Counted from the first letter of the stretch, positions 1 through 7,731 are shown. The stretch is 8,962 bases of DNA from Deltaproteobacteria bacterium (GCA_009668925.1 SBEK01000161.1:1-8962); one strand, 5' to 3'. The notes: generated by a model from the sequence alone, not told the origin. Numbers and translations are program-made.

Positions 1-102
1 GTGATAAACGCAATGATGATGACGGTTCTCAGTGATTTGGCGGGGCGATGGATATCCGTGTCGGATGTTGTCATGAAGCGCATTTTTTTAAAAGCCCTGT
101 GA
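1..102 (+). CDS. possible C-terminal end of an upstream plus-strand gene (partial)
   Basis: The first reading frame is open from the first base to a TGA at 100-102, giving 33 residues that include VINAMMMTVLSDLAGRW and end FLKAL. The stretch mixes hydrophobic and basic residues and could be the tail of a membrane or membrane-associated protein, but it is too short to assign a family. A second frame (from base 3) is also open, to a TGA at 33-35, so the true frame is uncertain. If real, the gene converges on rlmN, with 111 bp between the two stop codons. No clear terminator hairpin was seen between them. Confidence 0.25.
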   Translation: MINAMMMTVLSDLAGRWISVSDVVMKRIFLKAL

Positions 103-213
103 CGAGCCTTGGTTATTTTGCAATGGATTATAGGGGATTTACCGGATCGCGTCAATGCGCAATAAAACAGGCAGGCGGTTTGCAAAGACTCCGGCGCAGG
201 GTCACATGGGAAA

Positions 214-1275
214 TCAGTTCGGCTCCCGGGTTGCGCTCAGCTGACCGCAGGCGGCAAGAATATCACGGCCTTTGCTTTTGCGGATCATCGTGGTGAAGTG
301 CCTGTCCAGAAGAATTTGCTGAAAGGCATCCACCTCCTGGGCGGATGGCGATTGAAACGGTGATCCCGGGTATTCGTTGAAGATAATGAGATTTAATTTG
401 CAGCGCTGATCGGCCAGCAGCCGGGCCAGCTTTTCCGCGTCCGCGCGGGAGGCGTTCACGCCGGCGATCAGGATGTACTCAAACGTTAGCAGCCGCCTCC
501 CCGGCATCGGATATTTTTTGCAGGCGGCCAGCAGCGTTGAGAGCGGGTATTTTTTGTTGATCGGCATGAGGCGATTGCGGGTTTCGTCGTCGGGGGCGTT
601 TAACGACACAGCCAGATTGATGCACACATCATTGCCCAACTGCATGATTTGCGGCGCCAGCCCGCAGGTGGAGACGGTGATCCGGCGATTGGACATCCCC
701 AGACCGAAGTCGCAGGTGAGAATCCGGATTGCTTTTACGGTGTTTGCATAGTTGGCGAGCGGTTCGCCCATGCCCATCATCACGATATTGTTGACGGCGG
801 CGCCCTGGGGCGTCTCGTGTTTCAGGGTGATCATCTGCCCGACAATTTCCGCCGGCGTTAAATTGCGTTTGAAACCCTGCCGCGCGGTCAGACAGAATTC
901 GCAGCCCATCGCGCATCCGGCCTGCGTGGACAGGCAAAGGGTCCAGTGGCTTTTTCCCGGGATCAGCACGCTTTCGATGAAAAGGCCGTCTTCCAGCACG
1001 AGGAGCGCCTTTTGCGTACCGTCCTGAGATTCTTGTATTTTGACGATCTTCGGCCGGTAGATGCGCGCCGAGTTCTTAAGCGCCTCGCGGAAATCACGCG
1101 CGAGCGTTGTCATGGCTTCGAAGGATGTGCATCCGGATTGATGAAGCCACTTCATGATCTGGCGCGCCCGGTAAGCCTCCTTGCCGGAAGCCGCGATAAA
1201 GGCTGCCATTTCTTCGAGCGTAAAATCGAGCAGATTGGGTAATGGATTATTTTTCTTATTGAGCATGCTGATCAT
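214..1275 (-). CDS. rlmN: dual-specificity 23S rRNA (adenine2503-C2) / tRNA methyltransferase RlmN
   Basis: This is a cytoplasmic radical-SAM enzyme. The family methylates C2 of A2503 in 23S rRNA and A37 in some tRNAs. The 353-residue length is normal. The [4Fe-4S]/SAM motif CAMGCEFC places the three cluster cysteines at 121, 125 and 128. Cys114 in TLCLSTQAGC corresponds to the conserved catalytic Cys118 of E. coli. Cys343 in DILAACGQL corresponds to the transiently methylated Cys355. GMGEP at 168-172 is the family's SAM-contact motif, and the N-terminal helical domain (about 15-70) is present. All key residues are intact. It is the last gene of the minus-strand run, 112 nt after icd, so it may be co-transcribed or have its own promoter. 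The start is uncertain: Met1 (1275) and Met4 (1266) both lack a strong Shine-Dalgarno sequence. RlmN (not Cfr) is favoured by this housekeeping context and the overall sequence. Confidence 0.95.
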   Translation of the reverse strand: MISMLNKKNNPLPNLLDFTLEEMAAFIAASGKEAYRARQIMKWLHQSGCTSFEAMTTLARDFREALKNSARIYRPKIVKIQESQDGTQKALLVLEDGLFIESVLIPGKSHWTLCLSTQAGCAMGCEFCLTARQGFKRNLTPAEIVGQMITLKHETPQGAAVNNIVMMGMGEPLANYANTVKAIRILTCDFGLGMSNRRITVSTCGLAPQIMQLGNDVCINLAVSLNAPDDETRNRLMPINKKYPLSTLLAACKKYPMPGRRLLTFEYILIAGVNASRADAEKLARLLADQRCKLNLIIFNEYPGSPFQSPSAQEVDAFQQILLDRHFTTMIRKSKGRDILAACGQLSATREPN

Positions 1276-1387
1276 TCATTGTGCCGCCGCGCGAAAAACG
1301 CATTCATCCTGCTCGGGGAACTGCAATCGACGCGAATTCTCAAAGCAGGCTCCGGCGAAATCATTTGCGGTGCGCCGATTGGAAAGG

Positions 1388-2617
1388 TTATTTTGTCCCT
1401 TCAAGATTCTTCTTCAACGTTGCGGCAATCGCGTCGATAAAGTCCTGTGTGTTGACCTTGCGGTTGGACGGCCGTTTCTCGGCGAGCGCCAGCAGATCGC
1501 CGGTCATGACGCCGCCTTCAACGGTTTCGAGCGCCGCGCGTTCGACGGCGTGGGCAAAGGCCACGACCTCGGGCGTGGCGTCAAGTTCACCGCGCTTGCC
1601 CAGTCCCCCGGTCCAGGCAAAGATCAGCGCCATCGAATTCGAGGACGTTTCCTCACCTTTTAAATGTTTGTAATAATGCTTCTGGACCGTGCCGTGCGCG
1701 GCTTCGTATTCAAACCAGCCGTTCGGCGACACCAGCACCGACGTCATCATGGCCAGCGATCCACTGGCGGACGCGATCATGTCCGACATGACGTCGCCGT
1801 CGTAGTTCTTGAGCGCCCACAGGATTCCGCCCTCCGTCTTCATGATGCGCGCGACGGCGTCATCGATCAGCGTGAAGAAATATTCGATTCCGGCCCCGGC
1901 AAATTTGTCTTTCCAGTTTGCGGCAAATTCGCGCTCGAAGATGTCGCGGAATCCGGCGTCGTATTTTTTGGAAATCGTGTCTTTGGTGGAAAACCAGAGG
2001 TCGATTTTTTCATCAAGCGCGTAAGTGAAGCAGGCCCGGGCGAAGCTCAGGATCGATTGTTCCAGATTGTGGTTGATCTGGATGATGCCCGCCGACGGGA
2101 ATTCTTTAACCAGCGCCGTTTGCGGCATCCCGCCGCCGGCCGGCGTAAACACGACTTCCAGTTTCCCGGCTCCGGGGATGTTCATTTCGAAATTGTCGTA
2201 GACATCGCCGTAAGCGTGGCGTCCGATGGTGATCGGTTTCTTCCAGGCGGTAACACCCGGCTTGATGTTGTCGACCAGAATGGGTTTGCGGAAAACCGTT
2301 CCGTCCAGCAGGGCGCGGATGGTCCCGTTGGGGCTCTTCCAGGCCTTTTTTAAATGATATTCCTTGACCCGGTCTTCGTTGGGCGTGATCGTGGCGCACT
2401 TGATCCCGACGCCGTATTTCATGATCGCGCGGGCGGCGTCAACCGTGACCTGATCATCCGTATCGTCGCGATGCTTCACGTGCAGATCGTAATAGTCGAT
2501 GTCCATGTCCAGATAAGGAAGGAGCAATTTGTCCTTGACCATCTGCCACATGACGCGGGTCATTTCATCGCCGTCCATTTCGACGACGGTCGTTTTCACT
2601 TTGATTTTTTGTGTCAT
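1388..2617 (-). CDS. icd: NADP-dependent isocitrate dehydrogenase, eukaryote-like (type II) homodimeric form
   Basis: The enzyme oxidatively decarboxylates isocitrate to 2-oxoglutarate, forming NADPH, in the cytoplasm. At 409 residues it matches the eukaryotic IDH1/IDH2-like subfamily, not the E. coli Icd type. Landmarks that align by eye with human IDH1 are TITPNEDRV (77-85), SPNGTIR (95-101), VFR with Arg110, GRHAYGD with Arg133 (the human Arg132 hotspot position), STKDT with Lys212 and YDGDVMSD with metal-binding Asp275 and Asp279. EAAHGT (305-310) holds the NADP-contacting His308. Lys260 is also kept. The human Arg314 position appears to be Lys313 here (VQKHYYKH), a conservative change at the 2'-phosphate site, so NADP use is likely but inferred. 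The start at 2617 follows a GAGGTGAT ribosome binding site. It lies 33 nt after the aconitase stop, and the two genes encode consecutive pathway steps. Confidence 0.96.
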   Translation of the reverse strand: MTQKIKVKTTVVEMDGDEMTRVMWQMVKDKLLLPYLDMDIDYYDLHVKHRDDTDDQVTVDAARAIMKYGVGIKCATITPNEDRVKEYHLKKAWKSPNGTIRALLDGTVFRKPILVDNIKPGVTAWKKPITIGRHAYGDVYDNFEMNIPGAGKLEVVFTPAGGGMPQTALVKEFPSAGIIQINHNLEQSILSFARACFTYALDEKIDLWFSTKDTISKKYDAGFRDIFEREFAANWKDKFAGAGIEYFFTLIDDAVARIMKTEGGILWALKNYDGDVMSDMIASASGSLAMMTSVLVSPNGWFEYEAAHGTVQKHYYKHLKGEETSSNSMALIFAWTGGLGKRGELDATPEVVAFAHAVERAALETVEGGVMTGDLLALAEKRPSNRKVNTQDFIDAIAATLKKNLEGTK

Positions 2618-2650
2618 ATCACCTCATACTCCATATTCTTGGATGAAAGA

Positions 2651-4585
2651 TTATTTTTCGCCGAGGATGTTCAACGCCCCGCCGGCCAGAATGATTTCTT
2701 TTTGTCTCCCGGAAAGCGAAGAGCGGACGGCAAAGGAAGCGCCTTTGGTCTTGTTCATGACGATCAGGTCTTTTCCTTCCGCAACGGCGTCCCGGGCCCC
2801 GGCGATTTCCAGATCATCACACTGGTCAACGGCGTCATAGTCCGAGGCATTAATGAACGTCAGCGGCAGGATGCCGAAGTTGATCAAATTGGCCGCGTGA
2901 ATTCTCTCGAGCGATTTGGCGATGACGGCGCGCACGCCCAGATACATGGGGCAGATGGCGGCATGTTCGCGCGATGATCCCTGACCGTAGGACAGGCCCG
3001 CGATGATGATGTTGTGACGCCCGGCGTTCTTGAGCTCCAGGGCGCGCCGGGCAAAGGACGGATCCACATTTTCGAAAACGAATTCCGAGTATTTGGGAAT
3101 GTTCGAGCGGTACTTCATCCGTGCCCCGGCCGGAATGATATGATCGGTGGTGATTTTATCGCCGACTTTGATGGCAGCCGGACCGGAAATCGTTTCCGGC
3201 AGCGCCGTGTTGGCCGGCGGTGCGCCGATATTCGGCCCGCGATAAATTTCAACGTCTGTTTTGGTTTTGCCGGGCCGGAGGATCATGCTGTCATCAATGC
3301 TCAAATGCTCGGGCATCCGAACCTGCGGATAGTCCAGGCCGAGGTCCCGCGGATCCGTGAACCGGCCGGTGATGACCGCCGCCGCGGCCGTTTCGGGGCT
3401 GACGAGATAGACATCGGCGTCCAGTGTTCCCGACCGTCCCACGAAATTCCGGTTGGATGTCCGGAGAGACACCGCGTGCGACTGCGGGCTCTGACTGTTG
3501 CCGATGCAGAAACCGCAGGCGTTTTCCATGAGCCTTGCGCCGGCGGCGAGGAGATCGGCCAGATATCCTTCGCGGGCCAGCGTCTCCAGGACCTGCCTTG
3601 AGCCGGGCGCCAAAATGAAGCTGACGCCGGGATGGGCCACGCGTCCTTTGAGGATCTTGGCGACGGTTACCAGATCTTTATAGGAGGAATTGGTGCAGCT
3701 TCCCAGGCAGACCTGGTTCACCGCGATGCCGCGAACTTCGCGGACCGTCGCGATGTTGTCGGGGCTGTGCGGTTTGGCCGTGAGCGGCGCAAGCTGTGAC
3801 AAATCGATGTCGACCGTTTTTTGATAAACGGCATCCGCATCCGCCGTTAGTTTTACAAAGTCCTTTTCCCGTTCCTCGGACCGAAGAAACTGCTCGGTCA
3901 TTTCATCGCTGGGAAAAATGGAGGTGGTCACGCCGCATTCCGCTCCCATGTTGGTGATGGTGGCCCGCTCCGGGACGCTTAAGGAGGCAATTCCTTCGCC
4001 GCCGTATTCGAAGACGGTTCCCACGTTGCCCTTCGTGGTGAAGATTTCCAGGACCTTGAGGATGACATCCTTGGCGGAAACCCAGGGCTGCAGGCGTCCG
4101 TGTAGATTGATCTTAACAACGGACGGGCAGGTGAGATAAAACGGTTGACCCGCCATGGCCAAAGCGACATCGAGGCCGCCTGCGCCGACGGCCATCATGC
4201 CCAGTGCGCCGCAGGTCGGCGTATGACTGTCCGAGCCGATCAGCGTTTTGCCCGGTTGGCCGAACCTTTCCAGATGCACCTGATGACAGATGCCGTTTCC
4301 CGCGCGGGACAACACGACGCCGAATTTCTGCGCGACGCTCTGCAGATAGCGGTGATCATCCGCATTTTCGAAACCGATTTGAATCGTATTATGGTCGATA
4401 TAACTGACGGACAGCTCCGTTTTCACTTCCGGGACATTCATGGCTTCGAACTGGAGATAGGCCATGGTGCCCGTGGCATCCTGCGTAAGCGTTTGATCGA
4501 TGCGGATGCCGATTTCCTCACCCGGCACGAGGTCTCCTGAAACCAGATGCGCGGCGAGAATCTTTTCAACAATATTCTTTCCCAT
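2651..4585 (-). CDS. aconitate hydratase, short Aquifex-type
   Basis: Aconitase is a [4Fe-4S] enzyme that isomerises citrate to isocitrate in the cytoplasm. The 644-residue protein is shorter than AcnA or AcnB (about 860-890) and fits the compact Aquifex-type bacterial aconitases. The catalytic core shows SDSHTPTCG (118-126). Cluster ligands are Cys297 in LGSCTNS and Cys357/Cys360 in NACGFCIG, where most aconitases have CGPC. NRNFVGRSG (378-386) follows. The swivel domain begins near 465 with KVGDKITTDHI and carries YGQGSSREHA (533-542), the active-site Ser/Arg loop. 3-isopropylmalate dehydratase is the main alternative. A fused large plus small domain and the adjacent icd favour aconitase. 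The ATG at 4585 has an AAGGA ribosome site about 5 nt upstream. The gene starts 42 nt after the OmpA lipoprotein stop, suggesting one transcript with it and icd. Confidence 0.93.
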   Translation of the reverse strand: MGKNIVEKILAAHLVSGDLVPGEEIGIRIDQTLTQDATGTMAYLQFEAMNVPEVKTELSVSYIDHNTIQIGFENADDHRYLQSVAQKFGVVLSRAGNGICHQVHLERFGQPGKTLIGSDSHTPTCGALGMMAVGAGGLDVALAMAGQPFYLTCPSVVKINLHGRLQPWVSAKDVILKVLEIFTTKGNVGTVFEYGGEGIASLSVPERATITNMGAECGVTTSIFPSDEMTEQFLRSEEREKDFVKLTADADAVYQKTVDIDLSQLAPLTAKPHSPDNIATVREVRGIAVNQVCLGSCTNSSYKDLVTVAKILKGRVAHPGVSFILAPGSRQVLETLAREGYLADLLAAGARLMENACGFCIGNSQSPQSHAVSLRTSNRNFVGRSGTLDADVYLVSPETAAAAVITGRFTDPRDLGLDYPQVRMPEHLSIDDSMILRPGKTKTDVEIYRGPNIGAPPANTALPETISGPAAIKVGDKITTDHIIPAGARMKYRSNIPKYSEFVFENVDPSFARRALELKNAGRHNIIIAGLSYGQGSSREHAAICPMYLGVRAVIAKSLERIHAANLINFGILPLTFINASDYDAVDQCDDLEIAGARDAVAEGKDLIVMNKTKGASFAVRSSLSGRQKEIILAGGALNILGEK

Positions 4586-4604
4586 TAAATCCTTTTCCTG
4601 TTTA

Positions 4605-4617
4605 CAACACCCTGTTG
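4605..4617 (-). other. small hairpin between the OmpA lipoprotein and aconitase genes
   Basis: CAACA and TGTTG form a 5-bp stem with a 3-nt loop in the 42-nt gap between the two genes. No T-tract follows it on the minus strand, so it is not a convincing terminator. At most it could cause pausing or mark an mRNA processing site. The match may be chance. Confidence 0.2.
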
Positions 4618-4627
4618 GAGTCTGCCG

Positions 4628-5371
4628 CTAATCCTTCGGCAGCAGGATAATCGCTATTCGGCGGTTCTTGGCGCGTCCCTCCGGGGTGTCGTTGTCCGCG
4701 ACCGGCTGGTATTCTCCGAAAGCCGTTGCCGAAAGAATCGTCGGATTGATGCCCTGCTCCTGCAGGTACTTCGAAACATTAATGGCTCGGGCCGCGGAAA
4801 GCTCCCAGTTCGTGGGATAGATTCTGGCCAGCCGGCTGGTGATTTTGACGTTGTCGGTGTGGCCTTCAACGCGGATATTCTTATCTTTAACCGTTTTCAA
4901 AATTTCCACCACGCGGTCCAGAACCGCCAGGCCTTCTTTCTTGACCTTGGCCTCACCGGAGGCGAAGAGAATTTTATCGACCACATCCATGGTCAATTTT
5001 CCCTTGAGCTCCTTGATGGTAATTTGCCCCTCGGCGATTTCGCTTTTCATCTCTTTCAGAAGCTGCTGATAGGTGTTGCTGGCCTTTTCCACCTCCTGCG
5101 TCTTTTTGCTTACGCGGGCCAGGTCCTCTTTTAATTTGCCGTTGTCTTCCGAGAGTGTCGCCACCTGCTTGGTAAGCTCGTCGCTTTGTCCGGTGAGCGC
5201 TTTCACCCGGTCCCGCAATTCCTTGTTTTCAGTATCCAGGGAGGCAGCCTCTTTGCTCAATTGATCGGCCTCATCGACTTTTTTCATATATTTGCTTTCC
5301 GCGACCAGGCAGCCGCTCGCTGAGAAAGCCAAAAGTAAAATGCCGAAAAAAATAGATGCTGTTCTTCTCAT
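4628..5371 (-). CDS. OmpA/Pal-family peptidoglycan-binding lipoprotein with coiled-coil stalk
   Basis: This is probably an outer-membrane lipoprotein that anchors the envelope to peptidoglycan. Residues 1-20 form a lipoprotein signal ending ASG with the lipidated Cys at 21. Leu at +2 gives no inner-membrane retention signal. Residues about 30-125 are rich in E, K, L and Q in a heptad-like pattern, suggesting a coiled-coil stalk. Residues about 127-247 are an OmpA-like domain. In it, GHTDN carries Asp173, NWELSAARA carries Arg195 and NRRI carries Arg237/Arg238, matching diaminopimelate-contact positions of the family. I place the start at the ATG at 5371, 5 nt after a GGAGGAG ribosome site; an in-frame TTG at 5389 lies upstream of that site and is unlikely. 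It follows its own promoter and precedes aconitase by 42 nt. The stalk distinguishes it from classical short Pal; no tol genes are nearby. Confidence 0.9.
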   Translation of the reverse strand: MRRTASIFFGILLLAFSASGCLVAESKYMKKVDEADQLSKEAASLDTENKELRDRVKALTGQSDELTKQVATLSEDNGKLKEDLARVSKKTQEVEKASNTYQQLLKEMKSEIAEGQITIKELKGKLTMDVVDKILFASGEAKVKKEGLAVLDRVVEILKTVKDKNIRVEGHTDNVKITSRLARIYPTNWELSAARAINVSKYLQEQGINPTILSATAFGEYQPVADNDTPEGRAKNRRIAIILLPKD

Positions 5372-5438
5372 ATGCTCCTCCTTATTCAAATCGTCACGTT
5401 AGTCTTTACATGTTAACGAACAGACGGGCAGGATTTGT

Positions 5439-5467
5439 TTTATATAATAAACGTACCGGATAATCAA
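5439..5467 (-). promoter_or_regulatory. sigma70-like promoter for the OmpA lipoprotein (and probably acn-icd)
   Basis: Read on the minus strand, TTGATT (5462-5467) is separated by exactly 17 nt from TATAAA (5439-5444). This predicts a transcript start near 5432 and a leader of about 60 nt. It lies between the terminator of the upstream hydrolase gene and the lipoprotein start. That position supports a fresh transcription unit beginning here. Confidence 0.6.
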
Positions 5468-5484
5468 CGGCAAAAAGGATTCAT

Positions 5485-5508
5485 AAAAAAGGGGCTCAGG
5501 AGCCCCTT
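5485..5508 (-). terminator. intrinsic terminator of the NlpC/P60 gene
   Basis: On the minus strand AAGGGGCT, loop CCTG and AGCCCCTT form an 8-bp stem whose 3' arm runs straight into a T-tract (TTTTTT in total). It lies 38 nt past the hydrolase stop codon. It is a textbook Rho-independent terminator separating this gene from the next promoter. Confidence 0.9.
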
Positions 5509-5545
5509 GGTGAAGACAAAATTGCGAAAGGATGAGGCCAAAAAA

Positions 5546-6481
5546 CTACGTCCCGTCTTTGTTTTCTTCCAGGCCTTTCACGCGAACGGCGCGCTGAAAT
5601 CTTTTCTGAAAATAAGGTTGATCCAGGTTGTCGATCCGAACGGATTTTCCCCGGTAGGAGGCGTGAACGAATTCATTATTGCCGATGTAAATGCCGACGT
5701 GGCCGATCGGCTTGCGCGTCCGGAAAAAAACGAGATCGCCTTCTTCCAGGTGACCGCGGTCAATACGGACACCGACGGCGGATTGTTCGCGGGCCGTGCG
5801 CGGCAGAGCAATGTCGAAGAAGGAGTACATTTTCCGGACAAAGGCCGAACAGTCGATGCCTTTAACGGTGGCGCCGCCCAGGCGATACGGCGCACCCAGG
5901 AAACCGGTCGCGACTTTAATAAACAATTTTCTTTCGTCCGCGCTGCCCCATTTGCCCAGAAGTTCATCGGTCGATTTTTCGTCGCAGGCGATATCGCCCG
6001 CCGTGTCGGCCGACGCGACATCGTCTTCTTCGTCCAGCAAGTCTTCTTCATCGGCTGCTGCCTGGACGATGCTCGGCGGCAGAGACAGGATGAGGGTGCG
6101 GCCTGCGCGCAGGTTTTTGGATGACACATTATTCAATGCGGCGATTTGCTTTGCGGGAACCCCCGTCTTTTTGGCAATCCTGGCCAGCGTATCACCCTTT
6201 TTAACCGTATAGCGATCGACCGACGGCGTCTTTGACTTTGCGCGGACGGGAGCGGGCAATCCCTTTTGATTGACGGACAGGATCTGTCCCGGTTTTAATT
6301 TATTGCCTGCAAGATGATTTGATTTTTTGATTTCGTCAACGCTGACGCCGAGTTGTTTGGAAATGGTGTACAGGGTGTCGCCTTTTTTCACCTTGTATGA
6401 TCCGGCATAACCGTTGATCGTGAGGCAAAACAGCAAAAGCAAAACTGACAAGCCTGATAATACTATTCGCCGTTTCATCAT
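5546..6481 (-). CDS. secreted LysM-LysM-NlpC/P60 peptidoglycan endopeptidase
   Basis: This is a cell-wall hydrolase; NlpC/P60 enzymes typically cut D-glutamyl-diaminopimelate or related peptide bonds. Residues 1-26 are a signal peptide (MMKRR, a Leu-rich core, then NGYAG). Two LysM peptidoglycan-binding modules span about 28-71 (YKVKKGDTLYTISKQ) and 89-134 (YTVKKGDTLARIAKK). An acidic linker (143-175, with DEEDLLDEEDD) follows. The NlpC/P60 domain runs from about 180 to 305, with catalytic Cys211 in GIDCSAF, His261 in GHVGIYIG and the third polar residue His273 in FVHAS. The triad looks intact. The linker is unusually acidic. An AAGGAGGT ribosome site serves the start; ATG at 6481 or 6478 are both possible. 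The gene has its own promoter and terminator, and is divergent from the peptidoglycan transglycosylase gene mtgA. Confidence 0.94.
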   Translation of the reverse strand: MMKRRIVLSGLSVLLLLFCLTINGYAGSYKVKKGDTLYTISKQLGVSVDEIKKSNHLAGNKLKPGQILSVNQKGLPAPVRAKSKTPSVDRYTVKKGDTLARIAKKTGVPAKQIAALNNVSSKNLRAGRTLILSLPPSIVQAAADEEDLLDEEDDVASADTAGDIACDEKSTDELLGKWGSADERKLFIKVATGFLGAPYRLGGATVKGIDCSAFVRKMYSFFDIALPRTAREQSAVGVRIDRGHLEEGDLVFFRTRKPIGHVGIYIGNNEFVHASYRGKSVRIDNLDQPYFQKRFQRAVRVKGLEENKDGT

Positions 6482-6637
6482 GAAGTACCTCCTTACTCTT
6501 TGACGGGGGGTCCCATTTTGTTAACGGTGCACAGAAGATTCGCAATTGCTGCGACTGTAAGATATCATGGGTGTTATTACTGCACACAGAAAACGAAGGT
6601 CTAACTCAAGCAACGTTCCGCAACTTCGTACGGCTAC

Positions 6638-6666
6638 CCCATACTAAAAATAGAAAGGCCTGTCAA
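6638..6666 (-). promoter_or_regulatory. sigma70-type promoter of the NlpC/P60 gene
   Basis: On the minus strand a perfect TTGACA (6661-6666) is 17 nt from TATGGG (6638-6643). This predicts a transcript start near 6631 and an untranslated leader of about 150 nt, long for a single structural gene. Within the leader ACGAAG and CTTCGT (about 6594-6629) can pair. I could not match it to a known riboswitch class. Confidence 0.6.
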
Positions 6667-6669
6667 ATT

Positions 6670-6689
6670 TATTTTGCATTATTTTGCAA
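6670..6689. repeat. tandem 10-bp direct repeat next to the NlpC/P60 promoter
   Basis: TATTTTGCAT is followed directly by TATTTTGCAA, two copies matching at 9 of 10 positions and spaced one helical turn. It sits just upstream of the TTGACA element of the hydrolase promoter and overlaps the mtgA 5' region. It could be an AT-rich UP element or a paired binding site for a regulator; the role is inferred from position only. Confidence 0.5.
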
Positions 6690-6735
6690 GGAGGGATAGG
6701 AAACGGCAATCGAAAAAAAGGGACTGTCTATAGTA

Positions 6736-7605
6736 ATGAAGCGCATAAAAAAAATAATATCATGGACTTTTTTGATCCTGATGGCTTTTCTGGTTCTGGA
6801 TACCGGCCGTTACTTCTTTTATCCGGACGTTGCGGATCTCGAAAAAAATCGACCCGGCAAAACCGCTTTCATGGAATATCGAGAGGACGTCTGGCAGGCC
6901 AAGGGCATCAAGAAAAAGATTGCAACGTCCTGGGTGCCGCTTAACCAGATATCGCCCTACGTTGTGAAAGCCGTCATTATCGCCGAGGATGACAAATTCT
7001 GGTCGCATGAGGGTTTTGATTTTGAGGCCATCCAGAAAGCCCTGGAAAAAGACATCAAGAAAAAAACCTTTAAGGCGGGTGGCAGTACGATTTCGCAGCA
7101 GCTCGCTAAGAATCTGTACCTGTCGCCGGCCAAGAACCCGATTCGCAAAATCAAGGAAGCGATTCTGACCTGGCGCATCGAGCGGCAGCTGTCGAAGAGA
7201 AGAATCATGGAGCTCTATTTAAATGTCGCCGAATGGGGAGACGGCATGTTCGGCGTCGGAGCCGCCGCCCGGAGGTATTACGGCAAATCCGCCGGCAGTC
7301 TCGGTCCGCGGGAAGCCGCCGAGCTTGCGGCCGCCCTGCCCAATCCGCGGCGGTTCAATCCGGACAAGAATTCCCGCTATGCGTCGAGCCGTGCGGAACG
7401 GATCTATCAGATCATGGTCCGGCGCGGCATCGTCATTGAAGAGTACAACGAAGTCATTGACCAGCAAAATGGTGCCGGCGAAGAAAAGAAGGATGAAGCA
7501 AACAAACCCGCTGCCAATCCCACGGGTGATTTGCCGACGGGCAATACCATGTTTCAGGGCCTGCCCAAAGAAGAGCAGCCCGGGTCGCCGCCTCCGCAGC
7601 CGTAA
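6736..7605 (+). CDS. mtgA: monofunctional biosynthetic peptidoglycan transglycosylase (GT51)
   Basis: The enzyme polymerises lipid II into glycan strands at the outer face of the inner membrane. Residues 7-23 form the single N-terminal membrane anchor. GT51 motifs appear in order: AEDDKFWSHEGFD (83-95) with catalytic Glu84, GGSTISQQLAKNLYL (115-129), RKIKEA (137-142) and the second conserved Glu region KRRIMELYLN (154-163) followed by VAEWG. No transpeptidase domain follows, so it is MtgA and not a class A penicillin-binding protein. The protein has 289 residues, about 45 longer than E. coli MtgA. The extra part is a Lys/Glu- then Pro/Gly-rich low-complexity tail (about 246-289). The ATG at 6736 has only a weak AAGGGA 12 nt upstream. 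A strong AAGGAGGG lies 40 nt upstream, but an in-frame TAG at 6697 leaves no good start there. It is divergent from the NlpC/P60 gene. Confidence 0.95.
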   Translation: MKRIKKIISWTFLILMAFLVLDTGRYFFYPDVADLEKNRPGKTAFMEYREDVWQAKGIKKKIATSWVPLNQISPYVVKAVIIAEDDKFWSHEGFDFEAIQKALEKDIKKKTFKAGGSTISQQLAKNLYLSPAKNPIRKIKEAILTWRIERQLSKRRIMELYLNVAEWGDGMFGVGAAARRYYGKSAGSLGPREAAELAAALPNPRRFNPDKNSRYASSRAERIYQIMVRRGIVIEEYNEVIDQQNGAGEEKKDEANKPAANPTGDLPTGNTMFQGLPKEEQPGSPPPQP

Positions 7606-7626
7606 GATGGCGCTTTCATGACCTTT

Positions 7627-7686
7627 CGTCATTGCGAGCGGACCCTCGGGCACAGCCTGCCCCGGCGAAGGCCGGGGTGGCAATCT
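7627..7686. repeat. GTCATTGCGA...GGCAATCT repeat, unit 1
   Basis: The unit starts CGTCATTGCGAGCGGACCC and ends GTGGCAATCT, so its ends (ATTGC / GCAAT) can pair. Its core has a perfect 7-bp hairpin, CCCCGGC, GAAG, GCCGGGG (7660-7677). TTTT (7686-7689) begins at the final base, and the unit lies 21 nt past the mtgA stop, so it could also act as an mtgA terminator. Similar GTCATTGCGA...GCAATCT dispersed repeats are familiar from many bacterial genomes. Confidence 0.75.
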
Positions 7687-7693
7687 TTTCCGC

Positions 7694-7731
7694 CGTCATT
7701 CTGAGCGGACCCGCGGTACGCATGGCAATCT
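7694..7731. repeat. GTCATTGCGA...GGCAATCT repeat, unit 2
   Basis: This is the shortest unit. It starts CGTCATTCTGAGCGGACCC, sharing GAGCGGACCC with unit 1, and ends CATGGCAATCT. The core differs (GCGGTACG) and has no long hairpin. The CT in CATTCTGAG replaces the GC of unit 1 and weakens pairing of the ends. It begins 67 bp after the start of unit 1. Confidence 0.7.

Noticed and set aside
103..213. A terminator between the left-end gene and rlmN
   Set aside because: The best candidate, a 7-bp stem around 91-115 on the minus strand, needs two G-T pairs and is not convincing.
48..296. An 82-codon plus-strand frame at the left end
   Set aside because: Its last third overlaps rlmN antisense, and there is no ribosome site or recognisable domain.
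1664..2977. Long plus-strand frames (229 and 207 codons) opposite icd and the end of aconitase
   Set aside because: They lie antisense to two strongly supported genes and have Arg/Asp/His/Val-rich sequence typical of reverse-strand shadows in GC-rich DNA, with no recognisable motifs.
6336..6587. An 83-codon minus-strand frame in the NlpC/P60 leader as an upstream peptide
   Set aside because: It starts with GTG and no ribosome site, and most of it overlaps the hydrolase gene in another frame; no leader-peptide features were seen.
6482..6631. A known riboswitch (for example ydaO/c-di-AMP or GEMM/c-di-GMP) in the long NlpC/P60 leader
   Set aside because: NlpC genes are often controlled this way, but I could not find the conserved core sequences of those classes; only a 6-bp outer stem was seen.
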